The notes below the pieces were generated by a model. The model was not told the origin of the DNA and did not search any database. It saw nothing but the letters and a program-made list of their open reading frames with translations. Below, piece after piece: positions 44,022-53,992 of a stretch of DNA of 64,000 nt. Location: contig WWBZ02000062.1 of assembly GCA_011503125.2 (NCBI GenBank), forward strand, positions 2,542,001-2,606,000. The letters run 5' to 3'. Position numbers and translations under genes: made by a program. This DNA comes from Botryosphaeria dothidea (lineage: Eukaryota > Ascomycota > Dothideomycetes > Botryosphaeriales > Botryosphaeriaceae). The first letter of the stretch is position 1. The number at the start of each line of letters is the position of its first letter.

Positions 44022-45490
44022 GGCCGCGAAATCCTACTACACGCGTCCTCGTCGCCGCGGCTAGTAATATCTATTAGAGGAGAGTCTCTAATGGGTAGCT
44101 AAGTGTAGAGGTGATAGATAGTAGTCTGTAACACGCCATTGCGGGCTATTAGGGTACGGCTTCGACGCGATGAAAAATTTTTATCGACGCGCCGACCGCC
44201 ACTATAACTACGCTACCTACTGCCTCCGCTTAGGCAACGCGACTATCTATCTAGGGAGGCCCATCGAGGGAAACTAGGATACGAAAACCACCCGACGTAC
44301 GACTACCTAGCTCGCAGCCAGGCCCGACGCTAGCCCATCTAGCCAGCCGATGTAGACGCGCCCTAGGCGTACGATAGGACACCCTTAGGCTTGCACCGGC
44401 TCTAAGATCGCTAAGAATACGGCGAGGGCGTAGGGGAACCTCTTTTCTAAGAACTTGTTAAGACTAACGTAATGTAGACCCTCGGTACGAAACCTATTAA
44501 GGCCTCGAGGCCTCCGACCGCGAAGACCTTATTAAGGCTCGACCTCGAGAACTCGTTAAGGCCTCTCCGAGAGAGACGATCTAGTGCGTATATAGGAGAC
44601 CTAGCGGAGGGTCTTAATAGGCGTGGTGCTCGCAACCTAGCACGATACGACCGGTCGGCTCGACGAGACGGAAACACGGGCAAGCTCTAGAGAAGAGAAA
44701 CATAGGCCAGCTTCGACGGCCCTTAGCGAACCTATTAAGCGGGCGTCTAGGCGACTTAACGGAGGGTCTTAATAGGCGTGGAGCACGCAACCTACGACGA
44801 TAATATAGGCTAGCGGTAAGGGGAGGCTCTCGAGGAGTTATAGGCTAGTCGCGTAGAGACTTAACACGTTAGAAACATAGGCCAGCTTAGGATAAGAGGG
44901 GATACAAGCTTAGTTAGTAGGAGAGGGTGGAGCAGGTCGCCCGGCGTGGGATCTAGTCCGTTACCCCTTCTGTAAGACACGGTCGGCCTATTATAGGGAG
45001 ACCCTTACAGGCAACGCGAAACGGGGACCTAGTAAGTATAGGGTGTTGCGCCCCTATACGATATCTAGGCTGCCCGCGGGGCGTAGTACGTAGCAGCCAC
45101 TACTAGCTCCGAGGACCTCACCCCTTTACTAGGCTCTAACCCTCGGTGCACCTAGATAGTAGGCAGGATTACGTCCTAGCCGGAGAGACTACTGCGTGGC
45201 TCGAGAGAACGGATACGCGTATCGGTATGCATAGAGACGGAACTATTCGCCTCTAAACTAACGCTAAAGTAAACGATAATAAGAACTCGGAGGTTTTAGA
45301 ATAGAAGGCCGGCGATGTATGCTTAAGGAGCAAATAGGGATCACTTAGGCAGGAGGGGTTTAGTCCGGCCCTAACTGTGGAGGCCGCGATAAGAAGTGGC
45401 TGAAAACTGGGGTAGGGGCCTAAATAGCCCTTTGGGAGACTAGAGGTTATAGGCATATCGAACCCTACTGCAACTTTGTACATAGATATA
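44022..45490. other. Unexplained 5' block of LINE-2
   Basis: GC-richer 1.47 kb inside the TSDs, before the recognisable RT. It contains an imperfect repeat: ggagggtcttaataggcg at about 44,605 and again at about 44,762, each followed by similar sequence including gaaacataggccagctt-like words (about 44,698 and 44,870). Open frames on minus (44,447–44,683; 45,253–45,483) match nothing I know. It may be a LINE 5' UTR with tandem promoter repeats, an inverted 5' piece or an older insertion. Confidence 0.45.
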
Positions 45491-47206
45491 ATTATATAAT
45501 TTCCTGCCTTTCTATAGGACCGTACTACTTAGCTATCCTTCGGAGACTTTACTAGTCTACTAATCTAGACCTTAACCGGGATTCCCCAGGGATCCTTACT
45601 ATCTCCGATCCTCTACCTATTCTTTGCCTCTAACCTACTTACACAGCTACGTAGGGGTAATACCTTCCCCCTTAGATTCGTCGATAATACTAATATTCTA
45701 ACCTTTAGTAGATCTACAGAACAAAACTGTAGGACACTAGAGGGCGTATATTAAATTTGCGAGCGCTAGGCAGCTACCCACGGGTCAGCTTTCTCGCCTA
45801 ATAAGTATTACCTCATTTATTTTATAAGAAAACCAAGAAGATTTAATATGGCAGCAGAGATCCGTATCCCTGGATTTGCTAGATGCCTAGAGCCTATAAT
45901 TAAGATTCTAGGAGTCCACGTAGACAACAAGCTTAGATAGGGACCCTATATTAGGGAAATAGGAGCTAAGGCAATCAAACAGTGCACATCTCTCTCTAGA
46001 CTCGCAGCATCCACCTGGGGAGCTTCATTTACTAAAGCCCGCTATATCTATATGGCTGTGGTAAGACTAGTCATGACCTACGGCTGTGGGGTATAGCACG
46101 TCCCAGAGGGAACCCCAGGGTAGAGAAAGATAGCCACCCAGCCACTGCAGAAGATCTAAAACCAGTGCCTACGCACCATCTCAGGGGCATACAAGTTAAC
46201 CAGCACACAAACTTTAGAGTACGAGACGGGGATTTCCCCACTCTCACTCTACCTAGACGAACTGGCGCTAGCCTAGACTATTAGATCTAGGGATGGCCTA
46301 GTGGCAATAGTGGTAGAGGACACTTGCCAGAGCATTAAAGAGATAGCCCGGGCCACACTAGGCACTAGAGGCACAGCCGGCCTAGCCAGAAGAACTCTGC
46401 TTAGAGAAAGAGCAACAGCCCTCCTTAACTACTGCCCCCCTACCTACTAGAGTCTTCCGGAGCGAACAAGACTACGCATAGTATATAGGAACAAGTGGAA
46501 GAAGAGATGGACAAAGTTTACCAGCTAAGGAAGGCAAGATAAGCTAGTAGCCTAAAGCACACAGTGGAACCCAAAGATTCGATAAATCTACAGCGAACTG
46601 TCTAAGCCATAGAGCACACTCGCCACTCTACTGCGTACTGAGCATATTGGACTGGAGGACTTCCTCTCTAGGCGCAAGGTGCCAGGACACCCTAGCCCTA
46701 CCTGTCCATGCGGCTGGTATAGACAAACCCTAAAGCACATCCTCCTCTTCTGCCCCTACTTCTAACAGGGCAGGGCACAGATACTCTAAAGGGTAGGGAC
46801 TACGGACTACTATTCCCTCCTCTTAACGAAGAAGGGAATCAAAGCAGCAACAGACTGGTTCTTACGCCTAGGGCTGCTTAAGTAATTTAGCCTGGCAAGG
46901 GAACTAATCTAGGAGGACAACTAGGAAGAGGAACTAGGAGGACCACCAGGACCACTAGGATCCGGATAACTACGAGGACAAGGACTAAAGGGATAGGTCT
47001 AGTAGGTAAATGTAGGGCTACCATAGTAGCCGCTACTAGTAAGAAGGAAAAACAAGAACTAGTATAGGATAGCATGCCCAGAGAGAGAGGAGGGGTTTTT
47101 GCTAGGCGAAAAGGTTTTCTCCCTCGTGTAAAATAACTATAGATAGCCAGCCCCGCATAGACCCGTAAGGGAGCTATATCGGGAAGAAATGAATTTATCT
47201 ATCTAT
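44022..47206 (+). mobile_element. LINE-2: non-LTR element inserted in Gypsy-B
   Basis: Flanked by a 16-bp duplication ctatatatatagcgaa (44,006–44,021 and 47,207–47,222) and ending in an (atct)n tail, the marks of target-primed reverse transcription. About 45,490–47,090 encodes the C-terminal half of a LINE ORF2: RT motif B (LTGIPQGSLLSPILYLFF), motif C (FVDNTNILTFS, expected FADD), thumb (IKILGVHVDNKLR) and a CCHC-like end (CPCGWYRQTLKHILLFCPYF). The N-terminal half of RT is missing. Far less RIP-mutated than the Gypsy-B sequence around it. Confidence 0.88.
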
Positions 47207-50200
47207 CTATATATATAGCGAAGTCTACGGCTACCCTATGCTAAAAAACTAGACGGCCCTACGGCAACGGGACTAACCTAGAGGCTATAGTCTAGGTCCC
47301 TTTATATAGTATTACGTATATCGAAAACGGAAACTCTTACCGGACTAAATCTATAAAAATAGTTCAAGATATAGGGAATACTCAACGGAGTACCTACTAG
47401 AATCCTAATCGATATAGGATTAAGCGGAAATTTTATCCACAACGAGCTTATATAAAAGATAAATATCCCGTACCGTAAGAAATAGGAACCGTATCTCCTT
47501 AGTAGATTCGACGGATCCTAGGTAGCCTACGGAGAAGGCTAGGTAAAGATAGAAACGGAGGAAGCAACCCTCTAGATAGGAAACTATTAAGAACGGATTT
47601 CCCTCGACGTCTAACGTATTCCTAGGCACGATATTATTCTAGGTATACCCTAGATCCGAATATAGAAACCTATCTTTAACTTCGGAGAAGGAGACTCTAT
47701 TATCTTTCGAGAGAAGCTCGAGAACCTTCTACGAAAATAAGGATTATAGAAGAAGAATAGGTTGTTAGATACTCTTCGAAAACTCCTATTAACATTAATA
47801 CGGGAAGTAGCTAGTATAAGGCCTAAATATAGTAATTATATAGGCGACTCCGATAGTAGTATAAGTTAGTACTAGGATTACGACGCAAGTAGCGAAGCCT
47901 CCTCGGTAAAATACAACCCTATTATAGAAATAAGCCCTACTAAGCGAAACGATACCCCCGACTTAAGATACGACTCTAGCTACGATAGCGTAAGGCCTAG
48001 TAACGGTAGCATTAACGGTAATAATAGCGTAAGGCCCAGCGACGGTAGTATTAACGGCAACCTTAAAGAAAGCGTAAGATAGGACTAGGATAGTAGCGTA
48101 CGAGACGCCGCCTTCTCGGTAAAATATAGTACCTTAAGCGGAGTAAGACTAACTAAGTCTAACGTTCCCGACGAATAAGTATAGTATATATTACGAAGGA
48201 CTACGAGGAAAAGGTATAAGGCTAAGAGTAAAGCTTCGCGTAAGTAATTAGCAGCCGTAGATTCTTAGATCGACGTCTAGGCAATCTTAGGAGAGGCATT
48301 TAAGCGTATAAGACGCTAAGGCCACCAGGTCTACCTTATATATATTAAACCCTTATAGACGGTGCAATAGAGAGTATTAGCTAAGGCCGTACGGGAAAGG
48401 CTTAAGGATAAGAATAGTCCTACTCCTATCGGAGGAGACGATCCCGCGAGGATTAGAAGGGGATAATACGGTAGTTTGGAGACATAGAATAATCTATACG
48501 GAGAACCTCTAATACCGGAAATAGAGACGGTATCTAGCGAGTACTAGGACTTAAGAGCCGTTTACTAAGAAAGAGGAAAAGGAGATTTACTAAAGTATTA
48601 ACTATAGAACCACGAAATTCCGCTTAAGCTAGGTATAAAGCTAGCTTATAAGCCTATCTACTCCTTATTAGCAAAGGAGATAGAGGCTTTAAGGAAATAT
48701 ATCGAGAAAAATCTCGAACGTAGATATATTCGGCCTTCAACGTTATTAGCCGGATATCCGATTCTTTTCGTCCTAAAGAAGAATAGCAAACTACGCCTCT
48801 ATATCGACTACCGACAACTTAATAACATTACGATTAAGAACCGCTACCCGCTTCCACGCATCGATAAGCTCTAGAATAAGTTAGGGAAAGTAAAGTACTT
48901 TACGAAGCTAGACCTCCGGAAAGGATATTACCTAGTTAGGATTAAAGAAGGGGAAGAATAGAAGATAGCCTTTAGAACGAGGCTAGGACTCTACGAATAT
49001 ACGGTTATACTATTCGGGCTTACTAACGCGCTAGCAACCTTCTAAAATCTCGTTAACGACACGCTACGCGAATACTTAGATATCTTCTACTTAGCTTACC
49101 TCGACGATATCCTTATCTTTTTAGAGACCCTCGAGAATTATAAGAAGTATATTAGGAAGGTCCTAGAAGCTCTCTAGGTAAAGAATCTATCTATTATACC
49201 CGAGAAATACGAATAGCACGTTTAAAGGACAGAATTCTTAGGCTTTGTTATTACCCTAGGTCACGTCGGTATAGACGACTCGAAACTAGATTCTATTAGA
49301 GAATAGCTAGTACCTAAGACGATTAAGGAAGTTTAGTCTTTCCTTAGATTCGCGAACTTCTATCGAAAGTTTATTTAGAACTACTTAAAGGTTACGGAAC
49401 CTTTAACGCGACTTACTCGAAAGAAGTATAGCTTTAAATAGAAAGACGATTAGTAGTAAGCCTTCGAATCGCTTAAACGGATATTTTACAAAGTACCGGT
49501 TCTAGGGATATACGACCCCGATAAACCTATCGAAGTAGAAACTAATACGTTAGAATTCGCCCTCGGAGTATATCTTAGCCAGCCTAACGATTAAGGTAGA
49601 TAGCACCTAATCGCGTTTTACTCTAGAAAGTTTACACCGGTAGAGCTTAACTATAATACTTATAATAAGGAGCTCTTAGCTATCGTCTTAGTATTTAAGT
49701 AATAGAGATACTATCTTAAAGGAGCCAGCTATTAGATAGTAGTATATTACGATTATTAAAACCTTACGCGCTTTACTACGACTAAGGAGCTAAACCGACG
49801 ATAGGTTCGCTAGTTAGAAGAAATAGCCTCCTACGATTTTAAGATTATATATAGAAAAGGTATAGATAACGCCGCCGCTAACGCGCTTAGTAGAAGAGTA
49901 GACTATATAGAAGGACGAATCGAGCCGTACCCTATAGTGTTCGCAGTAGATAGCGATAGATCGCTCACCCTTGCTAGACCGTCTTTCCTAATACTTCGCA
50001 TCGAGTTAAACCTATAGCACTAGACGATCCGAGAAGTATACGCATAGGACTTCTTCGCGTAGGAACTTTTAGCGCTTAAGAACGACCCGCGTATTACTCG
50101 AGATAGGAAAGGAACGCTTCTCTTTAAAGGATTAATCTATATCCCGATAAGACTGCGAGAAGTACTAGTTAAGAATATACACGAAGCACCCGCGTATAGA

Positions 50201-51410
50201 TATTAGGGCATCGATAGGACAACCGAAAGGATTATACGAAACTTCTACTTCCTAGGGTTACGGAAGACAGTTTAGCGTATAGTCTCGTAATATAACCTTT
50301 ATATTAGAAGCAAAGCTGCGACACACGCTCCGTACGGACAACTACGACCCCTAGAAGTTCTAGAACGACTATAGCAATTAGTTACGCTAGACTTTATTAC
50401 GAAGCTGCTATAGTCGAGAGACTCGCTTACCGGAGTTAAATACGACTCGATCCTAGTCTTTGTCGATAGACTTACGAAGTACGCTTACTTCTTACCCTAC
50501 CTTAAGGCATCTAACGCAGAATAGCTAGCCTACACGTTTCTCCGATATATCTTCGCGGATTACGGAATACCGGAAGAACTAGTTTCGGATAGGGACAAGC
50601 TAATGCGTTCCGAATTTTAGTAAACGCTTATGCGTTAACTTGGGGCTAAGAACAAACTCTCTATAACCGTATACCCGTAAACGAATAGTTAGACAGAACG
50701 GATAAACCGGACTCTCGAACAATATCTCCGCTATTTCGTCAACTACCTATAGGACGATTAGGCTATATAGCTACCTATAGCATAGTTCGCCTATAATAGC
50801 GCTAAATAAGAGTTAACTAACGTATCCCCGTTCTTTGCCAACTATAGATTTAAACTAGACGCGTATAGAGAAGCTATCCTAAGTCGAAAATTAGCCTAGT
50901 AAGATATTCTTAAAGCCGAGCAGCTAAAAGAACTATATAAAGCTATTAGTCTCGACCTCGAGCACGTACGAATTATAATATCTAAGTACTATAACAGACG
51001 GCACTAGGCGGCACCGAACCTTAAGAGGGGAGATAAAGTATACCTCCTCACAAAAAACATTAAATCGAAACGGCTAAGCGATAAATTAGATTTTAAGAAA
51101 ACCGGTCCATTCGAAATTGTAGAAAAACTCGGAAACGTTACGTATCGACTCAAATTGCCAACAACGACACGGATGAATTCCACCTTTCACGTGGCATTGC
51201 TCGAGCCAGTACTAGAAAACGCTACAATCCCAGAAACTCTAGAAGAAATAATCCCAGAAAACCTAGATGCCGAAGAAGACGAATACCCAGTCGAGAAGAT
51301 CTTAGACTGTAAAAGATTCGGACATTAGCTTAAATATCTTATTAAATAGGAAGGATACGGAAATAAGGATAACCAATGGGTACCCAAGGACGATATACAT
51401 CTAGATCTCG

Positions 51411-52180
51411 TCACAGAATTCTACCGTTAAAATCCTAACCTCCCACGGAAACGAGGTCGTCCCCGAACGAGAACGGCGGGAAACCCGCGAGATAGGGAGA
51501 CAAACGAGCGGAATTCACAAGGTCAGGAGAACGCGGAGACTTCGCGTCAGCCATAGGCTCGCCGGCAGACTCGGTAGACTTAGCCACCTGCGGCGCAGCA
51601 GGACCCACCGTCTCGTAACGTGGCCGCTTTAACGCGGACGGACCCTCAGAATTTTCAGGGTCAGGAAGGCCCCCAGACGAGCTAGAAGCCTCAGCCCTCT
51701 TAAGCTCCTCCAGCGTCTCGAAACCCTCACGAATTATACGAGAACGACGCTCCTTTAAGAAACGCTGCTGTTTACGAAGGCGCTCTAGCTTGGCGGTTAC
51801 CAGCTAAAGAGCAGTAAAGGTCGCGCTCTCCTCCGCCTCCAAACGCGCCTGCGCCTAATTAAGCTTATCTACTAGAAAGGGTTAGTAAGGATAGACGGAG
51901 ACAGCGTAGAAGAAACCCACAACCTAAGTTGCTTGTCTTAGCAACATTACACTCTCCTCGACGAGCCTTAAGACAGGCCGCACACACCTACGGGTTATCC
52001 GGCAACGCGATGCACTCAGAACTACGCTCTAAGCAGGGAGTACAGGGAATCATCTTAACCCCGTTTAAGAGGATGTCCCGGAGTTATCGTTTACGAGAAA
52101 GAGTAGAACGATGCTACTTAGCAGGACGAGGAACGTCTTCGCCACCATCAGGACAAGCGCGCTTTAGAGTTATCACGGAA
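51411..52180 (-). pseudogene. Accessory antisense gene of Gypsy-B: Zn-cluster/coiled-coil protein, variant form
   Basis: Opposite strand to pol. The cysteine cluster (about 51,949–52,044) reads CTPCLERSSEC ... CAACLKARRGEC, spacing C-x2-C-x6-C-x9-C-x2-C-x7-C, within the Zn(II)2Cys6 range. Before it lies a basic segment (RSTLSRKR, then LRDILLNGVK). After ECNVAK an intron is likely (branch CTTACTAACC, acceptor TTTCTAG), then a charged coil (RLEAEE..., KLERLRKQQRFLKERRSR) and a tail nearly identical to the D copy (SEGPSALKRPRYETVGPAAP, FSFGDDLVSVGG). TGA at 51,411–51,413. In-frame TAG/TAA codons sit at Gln positions. The N-terminus differs strongly from the C and D copies while the tail is shared. 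The start is not resolved. Confidence 0.7.
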
Positions 52181-52275
52181 AGACTTACGGAGAGAAAGTA
52201 AGCCAGGAAGAACCCACAAGGAAATAGGCAATACGGAAGAATCTTCGGGCCGAAGATCCTTAAGGGGGGGGATAG

Positions 52276-52754
52276 TATTACGGCGCAGCCTCCATAGGTT
52301 AAGGAAGTTAGGAATCAGCCCCGCCGGAACAACAGAAGTCGGGGTTATAAAGATCCGAGGTCACGTGACCTCGCGCTCAACTAGACCCACCCGCTCAGAT
52401 TGCCAAGGCTGCCTAAGCGGGCCCCACCTACTAAGCCATCCTGCTCAGTTACAATAGCTCGCTCAGAAGACTACGCGCCATTGAGCGCAACCCGCCTATT
52501 AAGCACATAGATTGTATAGAACTCTCCTACGTATATATAAACCACACTCCTTAGATAGCTTTGACCTTCGTGGTCAACTTCACAATAGAATTTGGACTCT
52601 ATTGGTAACACGGCCTTCGCACGCAGTGCTCAGTCTCTAGTCGTCTACTCGTTCCTCACGTACCTCTTCTTGTACCCACTCAAGGAAAACCCTTCGACAG
52701 GTTTCCACCCTCTTTGGTGTTTGGATCCTTAGAGGTAGAGGCCCGCTCGTTACA
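52276..52754 (+). repeat. Gypsy-B 3' LTR (type X), lightly mutated
   Basis: 479 bp beginning TATTACGG (TG mutated) and ending CTCGTTACA. Retains most CA/TG sites and the intact palindrome at 52,356–52,373. Confidence 0.92.
52356..52373. promoter_or_regulatory. 18-bp perfect palindrome with CACGTG core in type X LTR
   Basis: CGAGGTCACGTGACCTCG. The 12-bp core GGTCACGTGACC recurs in both Gypsy-C LTRs (28,712–28,723 and 63,220–63,231). CACGTG is the binding core of fungal bHLH factors such as Cbf1; a role in LTR transcription is inference. Confidence 0.5.
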
Positions 52755-52776
52755 GACGATATATATCCAGATCTCG

Positions 52777-53894
52777 TCACAGAATTCCACCGTCAAAATC
52801 CTGACCTCCCACGGAAACGAGGCCGTCCCCGAACGAGAACGGCGGGAGACCCTCAAGATAGGGAGATAAACGGGCAGAATTCACAGGCTCAGGAGAGCAT
52901 AGAGACTTCGCACTAGCCATAGGCTCGCCGGCAGACTCGGTAGACTCAGCCACATGCGGCGCAGCAAGACCCACCGTCTCGTGACGTGGCCGTTTTGACG
53001 CGGACGGACCCTCAGAATTCTCAGGGTCAGGAGCGTACCCCTCATCCTCGGCCAGCGCAGCCAGCAACTCCTCCGCTTCCCGACGATCATGCTCATCCAA
53101 CGCGGCCAAACTACCAGACTCAGCAAGAAGAGCCTTGTAACCACGCTCCTCTAACAAACGCTGGTTAGCCCGTAACCGTTTCAAACGAGCAGCAACAGTC
53201 CCTAGCTCTTTCTCCTGGCATCGCAGGACCTCCTTATGACGACGATGCATCTCCTCTTGCTCCCGCTGTAAGCGCACTCGCTCTTCCTCCTGAATAGCAC
53301 GGAGCCTATTAAGATCAGCCAGAGAAGCCAGAAACTTCTCTTGAGCCTCGGCCTCCTTAGCCTTTAACTTCTCCTGCTCGCGGCGAAGACTTAAGGCTAG
53401 AAAACGTAAGCAAGCATCCCGGACAGAAGAAAGACCACCTACCTCTAGAAAGCGATATCTTCTTCGTATTATGTTGGATTTGAGAGTAAAGAGTGTGAGG
53501 TCAGAAAAGAGAGTAGATTCTGCCTGTCTCCTGAGAGGGAGGTCGGTAGACTTGCTTATATACACGAGTGATGACTACATAACCGAGGATACTAAAGATC
53601 CGAGAGAGAGTGCCGATGCGGGGTTGGGCATCAAAGAGTGTTGTTGTATAAAGGATAGAACATTCGAGATAACTGAGATGCCTGAGGTAGTAAGGCAAGA
53701 AAGTCTGACATATTACATATCGTAGTACCCTTCGCAATACAAGCACCACAACGATCGTGTTCCGGAGCAACCTTACACGGCCTACCGTTTAGTTTACAAT
53801 TAAAGCAGGGACGAATCGCGGGAAAGGAAATAGACTCCACGAGGGCCGCTAAACGACGTCGTTCCTCCGTAGTATCCCGCTTACGTTTAGACAT
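52777..53894 (-). pseudogene. Accessory antisense gene of Gypsy-D: Zn(II)2Cys6-like plus coiled-coil protein, best-preserved copy
   Basis: Encoded against gag-pol. ATG at 53,894; exon 1 (53,894 to 53,443, interrupted by the solo LTR) starts MSKRKRDTTEERRRLAALVE and holds CFNCKLNGRPC ... CGACIAKGTTIC, spacing C-x2-C-x6-C-x8-C-x2-C-x7-C (residues 30–60, 53,715–53,807). A 46-nt intron (53,397–53,442, GTAGGT...TTCTAG) precedes exon 2 (52,777–53,396), which has no stops: a Glu/Lys/Arg/Leu-rich coil of about 100 aa, then a Ser/Pro/Glu-rich tail and FSFGDGLVSVGG. Without the LTR and one TSD copy the parts join in frame to about 275 aa. The cluster spacing is that of GAL4-type domains; DNA binding and a role in regulating the element are inference. 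The 3' end overlaps the tail of pol. Confidence 0.8.
53472..53710 (-). repeat. Solo LTR of Copia-2 family in the Gypsy-D accessory gene
   Basis: 239 bp, reverse complement of the Copia-2 LTR, with a perfect TSD tatta (53,467–53,471 and 53,711–53,715). It carries few RIP changes and is one codon after the last cluster Cys codon of the accessory gene. A solo LTR arises by recombination between the two LTRs of a full element. Confidence 0.93.
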
Positions 53895-53992
53895 AATGGA
53901 CTTACGGAGAGAAAGTAAGCCAGGAAGAACCCACAAGGAAATAGGCAATACGGAAGAATCTTCGGGCCGAAGATCCTTAAGGGGGGGGATAG

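Larger units (their letters stand above)
42240..51430 (+). pseudogene. Gypsy-B gag-pol (chromovirus), split by LINE-2
   Basis: Gag starts near 42,240 (start codon mutated to ATA) and is collinear with Gypsy-D gag up to 44,021. Pol continues after LINE-2 from 47,223: protease, RT ([30 protein letters not shown]), RNase H (LEFALGVYLSQ), integrase (TLDFITKLL, LVFVDRLTKYAYFLPY, IPEELVSDRDKL), then GD-KVYLL and a chromodomain (EYPVEKILDCKRFGH, EGYGNKDNQWVPKDD). The frame then reads IHLDLVTEFYR with a stop at 51,428 where D has Gln, after which LPRKRGRPRTRT resembles an AT-hook. Many RIP-type stops. Confidence 0.92.
41647..52754 (+). mobile_element. Gypsy-B: plus-strand chromovirus inserted in Gypsy-D
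   Basis: 11,108 bp with 479-bp type X LTRs (41,647–42,125 and 52,276–52,754) and TSD gacga (41,642–41,646 and 52,755–52,759), inserted in the chromodomain end of Gypsy-D pol. Contains gag, pol (split by LINE-2), an accessory antisense gene (51,411–52,180) and a purine tract (aaggggggggatag, 52,262–52,275). RIP is heavy in the left two thirds and light from about 51,150 onward. Confidence 0.93.

Noticed and set aside
44447..44683. 78-codon minus-strand frame as a gene
   Set aside because: Arg/Ser/Leu-rich, spans repeated GC-rich words, no relatives known, and lies within the unexplained LINE-2 block.
47420..47629. Short frames at 47,420–47,629 (minus) and 58,899–59,108 (plus) with near-identical products
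   Set aside because: They are antisense shadows of the same protease region in two Gypsy copies, kept open because RIP removes Gln/Trp codons on one strand without creating stops on the other.
53471..53725. 84-codon frame on plus and its relatives at 32,227–32,511 and 37,369–37,647
   Set aside because: All three coincide with the Copia-2 family LTR; the frame is an LTR by-product.
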